Positions 35,916 to 43,718 of a stretch of 58,810 nt of DNA are shown in pieces. The notes beneath the pieces were generated by a model. That model made no database searches. It was given only the letters and a program-made list of their open reading frames with translations, and was not told the origin of the DNA. Each line of letters begins with the position of its first letter. Positions within the stretch are counted from its first letter, which is position 1. Origin of the DNA: Bacteroides caecigallinarum (lineage in GTDB: Bacteria; Bacteroidota; Bacteroidia; Bacteroidales; Bacteroidaceae); the NCBI RefSeq assembly GCF_021531075.1, contig NZ_JADYTJ010000015.1, positions 1 to 58,810 of the forward strand. The letters run 5' to 3'. The position numbers were made by a program, and so were the translations under genes.

Positions 35916-36857
35916 ATGGATAAGGAATTTAAGATTTTTGCAGCTCCGTTGCAGGGTTTTACGGAGGCTGCATGGCGTGTGGCACATAATGAAGTGTTTG
36001 GCGGAGTGGATGCATATTTCACTCCTTTCATAAGATATGAAAAGGGCGGATTGCGCAATAAGGACAGGCGCGAGGTGTTGCCTGAGAATAATCGTGGCAT
36101 AAAGTTGATACCTCAGATTATGGCTTCCGAGCCTGATGAGATGAAGGCTTTGGCGGATTTTATCGTTTCTTTAGGATATAAAGAGATTGACCTTAATATG
36201 GGGTGTCCTTTCCCGCTGATAGCGAACAGGGGGAAGGGTAGCGGCATATTGCAATATCCTGAGAAGGTGGCTGCGCTTATGGAGTGCATCAATGCTTATG
36301 CGGCTGACGGTGTGAGTTTCAGCGTGAAGATGAGGCTGGGACAGGTGTCTGGCGATGAATGGAAGGAGATTTTGCCTGCTATAAATGCATCGGAGGTGAA
36401 AATGGTTACTCTTCACCCTCGTATCGGCAAGCAGCAGTATAAGGGTGAGGTGGATATGGAGGCTTTTGCAGAGTTCTATAATGGATGTCGCAAGCCGTTG
36501 GTGTATAATGGCGATTTGTGTAGTGTGGCAGATATAAACAGGGTTGTTGAGAAGTTTCCCGATTTATATGGTGTGATGATAGGTCGCGGACTGCTTGCCG
36601 ACGGAGCTTTGGCTGCTGGATATAAATCCGGTTTGGAACTTAAGCAGGACGAACTGTATGCCAAGGTACGCCGTATGCACTCTCTGATGTATCAAAGATA
36701 TTCGGAAACAATCGAGGGTGGCGATGCACAGCTTCTTCTAAAGATGAAATCCATGTGGGAATACTGGCTTCCTGAACTCGACAAGAAGAAAAGAAAAGCC
36801 ATTCACAAGGCAAATAAGCTGTCGGTCTATCTGAATGAAGTGGAGGGAGTTAGGTAA
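35916..36857 (+). CDS. tRNA-dihydrouridine synthase family protein
   Basis: This 313-residue FMN-dependent enzyme has the Dus TIM-barrel signatures APLQGFTEAAWR (about 9-20), PQIMASEPDEM, EIDLNMGCPFPLIANRGKGSGIL (about 88-110, catalytic Cys in NMGCP), SVKMRLG, VTLHPRIGKQQYKG and YNGDLCSVADI with VMIGRGLL. Dus enzymes reduce specific uridines in tRNA D-loops. It is a monocistronic unit between CTAG repeats. Confidence 0.92.
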   Translation: MDKEFKIFAAPLQGFTEAAWRVAHNEVFGGVDAYFTPFIRYEKGGLRNKDRREVLPENNRGIKLIPQIMASEPDEMKALADFIVSLGYKEIDLNMGCPFPLIANRGKGSGILQYPEKVAALMECINAYAADGVSFSVKMRLGQVSGDEWKEILPAINASEVKMVTLHPRIGKQQYKGEVDMEAFAEFYNGCRKPLVYNGDLCSVADINRVVEKFPDLYGVMIGRGLLADGALAAGYKSGLELKQDELYAKVRRMHSLMYQRYSETIEGGDAQLLLKMKSMWEYWLPELDKKKRKAIHKANKLSVYLNEVEGVR

Positions 36858-36980
36858 CAAGTAAACAAGTTGACAAGGTCCTTTTTAGATACTAGTTGAC
36901 TAGGTCTCCTAGTATCTAGTCCCTAGTATCTAGCCCCTAGTCCCTAGTATCTAGTATCTGATTCCTGAAACCTTTTCAAC
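36854..36980. repeat. CTAG/GTCAAC repeat between the convergent dus and DUF2851 genes, with heptads
   Basis: The left side has AGTTGACAAGG and ACTAGTTGACTAGG. Positions 36910-36958 form seven consecutive 7-bp units TAGTATC, TAGTCCC or TAGCCCC, with two degenerate units to 36972. It overlaps the ends of both genes. As a gap between convergent genes it could act as a terminator. Confidence 0.8.
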
Positions 36981-38238
36981 TTTTCTTCAAATATTCAAAT
37001 CCGATGCGGCAGTACAGGCATTTCTTCGGGTCGCAATAATTCTTTTTAAGCTGTATCAGGGCCTGACTGTCGCCTGCGTGTGCTGCTTCAAGTCCGCATT
37101 CCTTCCACATTCGTGTGATGAAGTTGTTTTCCGGTTTCAGTGTCTCCAGCATTTCTGAGGCACGTGCCGTAAGACGGTTTATTCCTCTGTGCTTTCCGTA
37201 GGCATAGAGGAACGGTATCACGGTGTTGATAATCAGAAGATTGACGGATGATGTGCTGAGCTTCTTTTTTAGGGGAGTGGATACTTCGCCAAAGGTGTAG
37301 TGCGTAATCCAGTATTCCGAGGTATCTGTTTCCAGCATCGGTCTAAGTTGTTCTATTGTTTCAGCCTCGAGAATCTTTGACAGCAGTCCTTGCGATGTGT
37401 GATACAGTTTAGCCAATTGTGCTATCCTTACATGAGGAAAGTTACCGGGACGCATGCGCAGCAGTTTCCAGCGGCAGCTGTCCGAGGTGGTGAAACCGAA
37501 CTTGTGTTTCAGATATGTGTACTCTTTCAGCAATTTGTCTGTATACTCGTCGTATGCCGCATCAAGCAGACCTGACTGTCCGAAGAAGATGGCTTCTATC
37601 TGGAACAGACTGTCACGATGCTTGTCTACAGCCCTTAACGGAATGGTCTGTGCCCACAGTTCGAAGGCTTCGCTGTTGGTTCCGAAACCGAAGTTGCGTG
37701 CCAGGGTGATGAAGAATACGTCTTCCCAATTGTTGTTGTATTTTCCCATCAGTCTCGTTATGCGTTCTGTCTTTTCCTCGAAACGCTCTATCTGGAGTGT
37801 GTTCAGCCAACTGTGCAACAAGACTTTGGATAGCGACGGAATTATCCTGTAGCATGCAGGATAGTGTGAGGTGCGTATAAGTTCGTTGTAGCTGTCCACT
37901 AGATATGAGGGGTAGTGTAACTTCATCTGTGGAATCTTTTCGCCGTTCGGTCTACATGGCTCGTAGTCTATATCGGATGCTATGTGGAGGATTACATTGT
38001 CGTAATCGGAATTAGTGTCATGGTGATGTAATTTCCAGTCGGAAGCTTTAATGTGTATCTCTATGTTTCCCACCCATAGCATTCCGCCTATCTTGATTTT
38101 GGCATTGAAGAAGTCCGGACCTGCGTTGTTATTCCACAGTCCCGGGTCGATAACTTCAACTTCCATACCGTCTGTAGTACGTAATGGCTTAAGCGGGAAA
38201 AGTTTGTGTTTCCATACGTAATGTAATAGTTGTTCCAT
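36976..38238 (-). CDS. DUF2851 family protein
   Basis: This 420-residue protein begins MEQLLHYVWKHKLFPLKPL and has NNAGPDFFNAKIKIGGMLW (about 32-50) then GNIEIHIKASDW. The order PDF ... EIH loosely recalls a PD-(D/E)xK nuclease core, but this is only a resemblance. The C-terminus is Cys-containing (NYCDPKKCLYCRIGFEYL), which may bind a metal. The family is widespread in Bacteroidetes and has no established function. Motif spacing and full length suggest an intact gene. Confidence 0.8.
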   Translation of the reverse strand: MEQLLHYVWKHKLFPLKPLRTTDGMEVEVIDPGLWNNNAGPDFFNAKIKIGGMLWVGNIEIHIKASDWKLHHHDTNSDYDNVILHIASDIDYEPCRPNGEKIPQMKLHYPSYLVDSYNELIRTSHYPACYRIIPSLSKVLLHSWLNTLQIERFEEKTERITRLMGKYNNNWEDVFFITLARNFGFGTNSEAFELWAQTIPLRAVDKHRDSLFQIEAIFFGQSGLLDAAYDEYTDKLLKEYTYLKHKFGFTTSDSCRWKLLRMRPGNFPHVRIAQLAKLYHTSQGLLSKILEAETIEQLRPMLETDTSEYWITHYTFGEVSTPLKKKLSTSSVNLLIINTVIPFLYAYGKHRGINRLTARASEMLETLKPENNFITRMWKECGLEAAHAGDSQALIQLKKNYCDPKKCLYCRIGFEYLKKS

Positions 38239-38290
38239 TCTGATTAAGAGTAAATATTGCCTAAATGTAATGATTTATAATGAAAAGCAT

Positions 38291-38298
38291 TATCTTTG
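38291..38298 (+). promoter_or_regulatory. -7 box of dapB
   Basis: TATCTTTG matches TAnnTTTG. It lies inside the N-terminal extension that would result from the upstream in-frame ATG at 38270, so the ATG at 38321 is the true start. No clear -33 box. Confidence 0.55.
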
Positions 38299-38320
38299 TG
38301 GGGAAAATAAATCGAAAAAT

Positions 38321-39076
38321 ATGAAGATAGCATTAATCGGATATGGAAAGATGGGCAAAGAGATAGAAAAGATTGCCCTTTCGCGTGGACATGAGATAGT
38401 AAGCATCATAGATATAAACAATACTCAGGATTTCGAGTCGGAAGCGTTCCGCTCGGCTGATGTGGCGATAGAGTTTACAGCTCCTTCTGTGGCTTACAAC
38501 AACTGCTTGTCGGCATTCAGGAATGGTGTAAAGGTTGTTTCCGGTAGTACAGGCTGGATGAGTGAGCATGGCGACGAAATGCGCCGCTTGTGTGCCGAAG
38601 AAGGTGCAACTCTGTTCTGGTCGTCAAACTTCAGTCTTGGTGTGGCTATATTCTCTGCTGTAAATAAGTATCTGGCCCGCATAATGAATAATTTCCCGGG
38701 ATATGATGTCTCAATGGTAGAGACTCATCACATTCACAAGCTTGATGCTCCAAGTGGTACTGCCATTACTTTGGCAGAAGGTATCCTGGAGAATCTTGAC
38801 CGCAAGGACAAATGGGTGATGGGAACACTTACTGCACCGGACGGAACAGTGACCGGTACAACTGAATGTGCTGCAAACGAAATGCCTGTGAGCGCAATCC
38901 GTCGCGATGAGGTACCGGGTATTCACACAATAACATACGAATCGGAAGCCGATTCTATCATCATTACTCACGATGCGAAGAACCGTAAAGGATTCGCTCT
39001 TGGTGCTGTGCTTGCAGCTGAATATACAGCAGAGCATACAGGATTCTTAGGTATGAATGATTTGTTTAATTTTTAA
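38321..39076 (+). CDS. dapB: 4-hydroxy-tetrahydrodipicolinate reductase
   Basis: This 251-residue enzyme has the nucleotide-binding loop IALIGYGKMGKEIE, the segment SGSTGW, SSNFSLGVAIF and the catalytic and substrate motif ETHHIHKLDAPSGTA (about 143-157). DapB makes tetrahydrodipicolinate for lysine and peptidoglycan synthesis. It is followed by the signal peptidase genes with CTAG repeats in each gap, a plausible operon of four genes to WbqC. Confidence 0.94.
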   Translation: MKIALIGYGKMGKEIEKIALSRGHEIVSIIDINNTQDFESEAFRSADVAIEFTAPSVAYNNCLSAFRNGVKVVSGSTGWMSEHGDEMRRLCAEEGATLFWSSNFSLGVAIFSAVNKYLARIMNNFPGYDVSMVETHHIHKLDAPSGTAITLAEGILENLDRKDKWVMGTLTAPDGTVTGTTECAANEMPVSAIRRDEVPGIHTITYESEADSIIITHDAKNRKGFALGAVLAAEYTAEHTGFLGMNDLFNF

Positions 39077-39082
39077 TTTTCA

Positions 39083-39172
39083 GTTGACAAGGCTTCAGAA
39101 ATCAGATACTAGATACTAGGGACTAGATACTAGGAGACCTAGTCAACTAGTATCTAGTCAACTAGTATCTAA
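39083..39172. repeat. CTAG/GTCAAC composite inverted repeat between dapB and lepB
   Basis: Left words GTTGACAAGG and GATACTAGATACTAGG, then aga, then CCTAGTCAACTAGTATC twice. The left and right words ATACTAG and CTAGTAT are complementary. It is followed by A-rich words AACTTAAAAACTT up to the lepB start. Confidence 0.75.
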
Positions 39173-39198
39173 AAAACTTAAAAACTTAAAAACTCAAA

Positions 39199-40623
39199 AT
39201 GATACAGGCATCACGCAAACAATGGATAAAGTTTGCCATAGCAATGGTTCTTTATCTGGCATTTATAATCTGGCTGAAAAGCTGGCTTGGCATAATTGCC
39301 ATACCGTTTATCTTCGATGTTTATATAACCAAGAAAATACCTTGGACATGGTGGAAGAAATCTAAAAATCCTCTTGTCGTAACTGTGATGAGCTGGGTGG
39401 ATGCCATCGTGTTCGCATTGGTTGCAGTATATTTCGTAAATCTGTATTTCTTCCAGAACTACGTTATTCCTTCTTCTTCGCTAGAGAAATCGTTGCTTGT
39501 AGGCGATTATCTGTTCGTAAGCAAGATGAGCTATGGAGCAAGAATCCCGCAGACTCCGCTTCATATGCCGCTCACTCAGCATACTCTTCCGGTGTTCAAT
39601 TGCAAGTCGTATCTGGAATGGCCTAAATGGGACTATAAGCGAGTGGAGGCTCTCGGTCATGTGCAGCTTAATGATATCGTGGTGTTCAACTTCCCGGCAG
39701 GAGACACTGTGGCTACAGCCTTGCCGGCAGAGGACATCTACCGCATAAGCTATCAGGCAGGAAAGGAACTTTCCAAGCCTATCGACATGTCTACACTCAC
39801 TCCGCTGCAGCAGCGCGATGTGTATGACTATTATTATGCTGTAGGCCGAAGATATATTGATGAAAACAAGTCTATGTTCGGTGAAGTAGTGAGCCGTCCT
39901 GTAGACAGACGCGAGAATTACGTGAAACGCTGTGTGGGACTTCCGGGGCAGACTCTTGAAATCAAGAACAAGATTATTTATCTTGACGGCAAGGCAAACA
40001 AGGAGCCTGACAATGTGCAATACAGGTATTTCGTACAGACTACACGCCAGCTTCCTGACGAGCTGTGCAAGGAACTTGGAATAAGTCAGGAAGACCTTAT
40101 GGCTTACTATCCGCAGGAGTCTGTATATAACATCCCGCTTACGGAGAAAGCCAAGGCTGCCCTGCTTGCACGCAAGGACCTTGTGAAGTCAATAACAGAT
40201 GTTCCGGGTGATGATGCGGGAGGATTGTATCCTGTAAACAAATTCACCGGATGGACTACAGACAACTACGGACCAGTATGGATCCCTAAGAAAGGTGAGA
40301 CCATAGAACTGACAATAGACAATCTTCCTATATATGAACGCCCGATACATGTTTACGAAGGTAACGAGCTGGAAGTGAAGGATGGCAAAATCTATATCAA
40401 CGGTGAGGAAACAAACAAATATACTTTCCGTATGGATTATTACTGGATGATGGGAGACAACCGTCATAACTCTGCCGATTCACGTTTCTGGGGATTTGTT
40501 CCTGAGGACCATATCGTGGGTAAGCCTATCTTCATCTGGTTGTCGCTCGACAAGGATAGAGGATGGTTTGATGGAAAAATACGTTGGAACAGACTATTTA
40601 AATTCGTGGATAATATAAAGTAA
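39199..40623 (+). CDS. lepB: Signal peptidase I
   Basis: This 474-residue membrane protease has two N-terminal hydrophobic segments (about 10-45 and 62-85), then the catalytic Ser94 in VIPSSSLEKSL, the general-base Lys243 in NYVKRCVGLPG and the box E motif MMGDNRHNSADSRFWG (about 413-428). A large insertion (about 250-390) between the boxes is usual in Bacteroidales. It cleaves signal peptides of exported proteins. It is the active counterpart of the degenerate paralogue that follows. Confidence 0.95.
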   Translation: MIQASRKQWIKFAIAMVLYLAFIIWLKSWLGIIAIPFIFDVYITKKIPWTWWKKSKNPLVVTVMSWVDAIVFALVAVYFVNLYFFQNYVIPSSSLEKSLLVGDYLFVSKMSYGARIPQTPLHMPLTQHTLPVFNCKSYLEWPKWDYKRVEALGHVQLNDIVVFNFPAGDTVATALPAEDIYRISYQAGKELSKPIDMSTLTPLQQRDVYDYYYAVGRRYIDENKSMFGEVVSRPVDRRENYVKRCVGLPGQTLEIKNKIIYLDGKANKEPDNVQYRYFVQTTRQLPDELCKELGISQEDLMAYYPQESVYNIPLTEKAKAALLARKDLVKSITDVPGDDAGGLYPVNKFTGWTTDNYGPVWIPKKGETIELTIDNLPIYERPIHVYEGNELEVKDGKIYINGEETNKYTFRMDYYWMMGDNRHNSADSRFWGFVPEDHIVGKPIFIWLSLDKDRGWFDGKIRWNRLFKFVDNIK

Positions 40624-40635
40624 GTTTTTATTTCA

Positions 40636-40756
40636 GTTGACGAGGCTTCAGTTACAAGGGAACAAGGTTCTAGATACCAGGAACTAGATACTAGGGAACC
40701 TAGTCAATTAGTATCTGGTCAACTAGTACCTAAAAAAACTAGTCAACTTGTTACCT
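40636..40756. repeat. CTAG/GTCAAC composite inverted repeat between lepB and its paralogue
   Basis: Words GTTGACGAGG, GTTACAAGGG, ACTAGATACTAGGG on the left, then CCTAGTCAATTAG and GGTCAACTAGTACC on the right, and a second AGTCAACTTGTTAC. It nearly fills the 145-bp gap. Confidence 0.75.
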
Positions 40757-40768
40757 GATAAACTTAAA

Positions 40769-41677
40769 ATGAAACCCTGGCTGACATATATCAGAGTCAT
40801 AGTCATAGCCGTGTTGGTGGTGATTATAGTCAGAACCCTGTTTGTCACATCATGTTTTATACCTTCTTCAGGCATGGAGAATACACTTTACAGAGGAGAA
40901 GGAGTCCTGGTGGGCAAATGGAGTTACGGCTGGCGTGTGCCTCTGCAGTCGGTGTTCGGCTATAAAAGGTTGCTTCCTTCCGACGTCAGACAGGGTGATA
41001 TAGTGGTTTTCAATAATCCGATGCCAGCTGATACGTCATTGTCGGTGGACAGAAGGGAACTGTATATCAGCAGGTGCATAGGAACACCGGGTGATACTCT
41101 GATGCTCAACAGCCAGCTTATGGCAGAGGAAACTGATGTGTTTAGTCCGGATGCCAAGGCTCTGTACTCTTATCCGTCCGACAAGGAAGAGGCAATGGAC
41201 AGTGTGCTTCGTTCTTTGGGAATAACAGGCAATCAATTGGCAGGATATACCCCGGAGGGCAATTACATAAGGAGTTTCAGCTATTATGAGCATTATCTCA
41301 TCACCCAAAGGCTTGACAGAATGCTAAGGCTTGTACCCCTTTACCCGAAAAATAGCTACAAGGCATCTCCTTTCGTGGTTCCGCAGAAAGGGACTCCGGT
41401 AAAGATATATCCGTGGAATGCAGCTTTGATAGGTAATATGATAACTTTTCATGAGAAACGTGATGCTTTTCTGAAGGGTGATACGGTGTACGTTGACGGC
41501 AAGCCGGTGAAAGAATATACATTCTCGCAGGATTACTTTTGGATGGTGTCCAATGATCCTGTAAACATTAACGATTCGCGACTGTTCGGTTTTGTGCCGG
41601 AAAATCATATTATAGGCAAGGCTTTGAGAATATGGTATCCTTCGAAGAAGGGGCGGTTCATGAAAAAAATTCAGTAA
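40769..41677 (+). CDS. Signal-peptidase-I paralogue lacking the catalytic dyad
   Basis: This 302-residue protein has one N-terminal membrane segment (about 6-26) and the S26 fold order. Box B reads CFIPSSGMENTL: the residue before Met, where the nucleophile Ser should be, is Gly35. Box D reads LYISRCIGTPGD: the Lys is Ser101. Box E reads MVSNDPVNINDSRLFGFVP, so GDN is also lost. All three changes are visible at the DNA level without frameshift, so the gene is intact but should not have normal peptidase activity; Ser34 could conceivably act. An upstream TTG start is rejected; ATG 40769 is used. It is followed by wbqC-like gene 9 bp later. Confidence 0.85.
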   Translation: MKPWLTYIRVIVIAVLVVIIVRTLFVTSCFIPSSGMENTLYRGEGVLVGKWSYGWRVPLQSVFGYKRLLPSDVRQGDIVVFNNPMPADTSLSVDRRELYISRCIGTPGDTLMLNSQLMAEETDVFSPDAKALYSYPSDKEEAMDSVLRSLGITGNQLAGYTPEGNYIRSFSYYEHYLITQRLDRMLRLVPLYPKNSYKASPFVVPQKGTPVKIYPWNAALIGNMITFHEKRDAFLKGDTVYVDGKPVKEYTFSQDYFWMVSNDPVNINDSRLFGFVPENHIIGKALRIWYPSKKGRFMKKIQ

Positions 41678-41686
41678 ACACAGAAG

Positions 41687-42328
41687 ATGGAAAGTAAAGA
41701 TATTATCCTTGGGTCGGCATATCTGGCTCCGGTTTCATATTTTGCAGCATTGTATTCATGCAGGAAAGCTTATATTGAAAGATATGACCATTACATGAAA
41801 CAGACATACCGCAACAGGTGTGTGATAGCTTCGGCTGACGGTCCTCTTGCTCTGACCATACCTGTGGAGAAATCGGCGGAAGGCAAGTGTGCCATGAAGG
41901 ATATCAGGGTGTCGGAACATGGCAACTGGCGTCATGTGCACCGCAATGCGTTTGTGGCTGCATACAAGCAAAGTCCTTTCTTCGATTATTATGCCGACGA
42001 GTTCAATGCCTTCTTCGACAGGAAATATGAGTTCCTTTACGATTTCAATATGGAGCTGACACAGTGGCTGTGCGAGCAGATTGACATTCAACCCGAACTT
42101 GTTCCTACAACGGAGTATATGGATGACGGTGAAGGTATCATCGACCTGCGTGAGGCTATACATCCGAAGAAATCTGCAGAAGATTCAAATTCATTCTGCC
42201 GTCCGCTTCCGTACTATCAGGTATTTGACTCCCGTCACGGATTCCTGCCGGATTTAAGCATTGTGGATTTGCTCTTCAATATGGGGCCGGAAAGTCTTCT
42301 GGTGTTGAGGGATTGTGTGAAGCAATAA
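41687..42328 (+). CDS. WbqC-like family protein
   Basis: This 213-residue protein has the family pattern: LGSAYLAPVSYFAALYSC, ERYDHYMKQTYRNRCVIA, LTIPVEK, HRNAFVAAYKQSPFFDYYADEF and HGFLPDLSIVDLLFNMGPES. WbqC-like proteins are linked to O-antigen gene clusters, but their reaction is not settled. It lies 9 bp after the signal-peptidase paralogue and is the last gene of that group. Confidence 0.85.
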   Translation: MESKDIILGSAYLAPVSYFAALYSCRKAYIERYDHYMKQTYRNRCVIASADGPLALTIPVEKSAEGKCAMKDIRVSEHGNWRHVHRNAFVAAYKQSPFFDYYADEFNAFFDRKYEFLYDFNMELTQWLCEQIDIQPELVPTTEYMDDGEGIIDLREAIHPKKSAEDSNSFCRPLPYYQVFDSRHGFLPDLSIVDLLFNMGPESLLVLRDCVKQ

Positions 42329-42534
42329 ATCTGTTTTACACTCTAAATGTTGCTTCACTATTCGGCTTTATACATTCCGCCCACTTTCATATCTTTCACA
42401 GTGCAGTGGAATGGGGGATTGTTTATATTGGAATTACTTCCTTTAATTATTTAAGCAGATGCTATGGGTTATGAATGTTGTCTTTCTTGAAAAAAACTTA
42501 ACAAAAGTTGCAGATGGGTGACTTGGACCTCCTA

Positions 42535-42567
42535 TTTAGAAAAACAGACTGATTTTCATTACCTTTG
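42535..42567 (+). promoter_or_regulatory. Promoter of the HU-like gene
   Basis: TTTA (42535-42538), a 21-bp spacer and TACCTTTG (42560-42567). The -7 box is perfect. The predicted start near 42575 places the palindrome array inside the 5' leader. Confidence 0.6.
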
Positions 42568-42622
42568 TGAATACTACCTATGCTCTAAGACTTGCTGCCT
42601 GATGCATAGGTGTTGTCCTCTG

Positions 42623-42702
42623 CCGACAGTTGTCGGTCGAATTGCCGACACGTGTCGGTAGATTTGCTGACACGTGTCAGTAGCACAGCTGACAGCTGTC
42701 AG
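42623..42702. repeat. Four palindromes at exact 22-bp spacing (GACAnnTGTC core)
   Basis: Units start at 42623, 42645, 42667 and 42689: CCGACAGTTGTCGG, CCGACACGTGTCGG, CTGACACGTGTCAG and CTGACAGCTGTCAG. Outer bases change in pairs (CC with GG, CT with AG), so palindromy is kept while sequence varies. Spacers are 8 bp. The array lies in the predicted leader of the HU-like gene. Confidence 0.9.
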
Positions 42703-42753
42703 CAGAGGAATGAGAATGGACGTTTCAAATCATACAATTAAAAATCATAGGCC

Positions 42754-43371
42754 ATGGATGCAATCGAATATGACTTCTACGAGAATCCGGGAAAGAGTTC
42801 CGAGTTTCAAAAATCAAAATATCACATTAGAATCTGTAACAGGCAGACTGTCGATACGGATGGGATAGTGAGGAATATCAGCAGAAAGTGTACACTCACA
42901 CCGACAGATATTCATGCGGTGATTGTAGCCTTTCAGGATGAAATCGCCTTCCAGTTGCGTCAGGGTAAGATTGTACGCCTTGACGGACTGTGTCAGTTCG
43001 ATATAAGTCTTGCTCCATCATCAGGAGTGTGTACAGGTCAGGAAACCGGTCCGGATATTGTGCTTAAATCTGTGAATATCAATCCAGACAAGAAACTGAC
43101 AGATACGGTACGCGATACTCTTTGCAGGAGAGTGAAGTCGATAGGTAATCATTCTGATGATATATCCGAGCAGGATATCATAAGCAGAATGACGGAATAT
43201 TTCAAGACTCATAGGACAATCACTCGCATACAAATGCAGGACCTTTGTTCCATGACGCGCTATATGGCAAACCAGTACATCAACCGCTTCCTGAGTGATG
43301 GCAGGCTGGAGAATATCGGATATAAGAACCATCCGGTGTATGTGGCTGTACCTGGTAATTTCGGGGTATAG
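42754..43371 (+). CDS. HU/IHF-like DNA-binding protein with C-terminal winged-helix-like domain
   Basis: This 205-residue protein has an N-terminal region (about 1-120) with the HU-like pattern TPTDIHAVIVAFQDEIAFQLRQ (cut: AVIVAFQDEIAFQL) and GKIVRLDGLCQFDISLAPS, as in the divergent HU proteins common in Bacteroidetes. The C-terminal 65 residues (MTEYFKTHRTITRIQMQDLC, MTRYMANQYINRFLSDGRLENIG) look like a winged helix. The role is unknown; a nucleoid-associated regulator is likely. The palindrome array in its leader makes autoregulation plausible. ATG 42754 is used. Confidence 0.75.
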   Translation: MDAIEYDFYENPGKSSEFQKSKYHIRICNRQTVDTDGIVRNISRKCTLTPTDIHAVIVAFQDEIAFQLRQGKIVRLDGLCQFDISLAPSSGVCTGQETGPDIVLKSVNINPDKKLTDTVRDTLCRRVKSIGNHSDDISEQDIISRMTEYFKTHRTITRIQMQDLCSMTRYMANQYINRFLSDGRLENIGYKNHPVYVAVPGNFGV

Positions 43372-43430
43372 TTTATTACGGTGAGTGCAATATGAGAAAT
43401 AGATTTTTTGACTGCACACTATAATATATT

Positions 43431-43487
43431 GCTTTCTGTAAAAAGCAGATTCTGCATAAAAACGCTTTCCGCAGAAAGCATTTCTGC
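43431..43487. repeat. GCTTTC/GAAAGC inverted repeats after the HU-like gene
   Basis: Two similar units start at 43431 and 43464, 33 bp apart (GCTTTCTGTAAAAAGC and GCTTTCCGCAGAAAGC). The stretch GCAGAAA-gca-TTTCTGC (43471-43487) is a perfect 7-bp hairpin and may act as a terminator. Confidence 0.65.
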
Positions 43488-43513
43488 CCAAATATGTAAA
43501 AAACTCTAACACT

Positions 43514-43545
43514 TTTCATTATAAAGGAATATAATGTTACTTTTG
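43514..43545 (+). promoter_or_regulatory. Promoter of the rhomboid operon
   Basis: TTTC (43514-43517), a 20-bp spacer and TACTTTTG (43538-43545). The predicted start near 43553 places both 11-bp-phased arrays in the leader. Confidence 0.6.
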
Positions 43546-43571
43546 CAAGTAATTTTTTAAGTTTCTCATTG

Positions 43572-43612
43572 ATTTAAATGGCGTTTAAATGACATTTAAA
43601 CGGTATTTAAAT
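43572..43612. repeat. Four TTTAAA units at exact 11-bp spacing
   Basis: Cores start at 43573, 43584, 43595 and 43606. The outer units are ATTTAAAT; the inner two are GTTTAAAT and ATTTAAAC, so the set is also a nested inverted repeat (17 of 19 bases per half). It starts about 20 nt into the predicted leader. Confidence 0.85.
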
Positions 43613-43640
43613 ACTGATGAAGCATATTGCGTTTTTTCAC

Positions 43641-43718
43641 TGAACGCTCACTGAACGCCTGATGAACACTTACTGATACCGTTCGTTTAATGTTCACTTG
43701 CCGTTCATTAGCCGTTCA
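43641..43718. repeat. Four TGAACG and four CGTTCA units at exact 11-bp spacing
   Basis: TGAACG-type units start at 43641, 43652, 43663 and 43674; CGTTCA-type units start at 43680, 43691, 43702 and 43713. The third unit is TGAACA and its mirror unit is TGTTCA, a paired change. Three of four pairs are perfectly complementary; the innermost pair is not. The array could fold into a long RNA hairpin or bind phased proteins. Confidence 0.88.

Larger units (their letters stand above)
42329..42753. other. Intergenic region with promoter and palindrome array upstream of the HU-like gene
   Basis: This 425-bp region holds the promoter at 42535-42567 and the four-unit array at 42623-42702. The first 200 bp show no recognised gene or RNA. 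Confidence 0.6.

Noticed and set aside
38270..38320. N-terminal extension of dapB
   Set aside because: The promoter -7 box (38291-38298) lies within it, and DapB proteins begin directly with the nucleotide-binding strand found at 38321.
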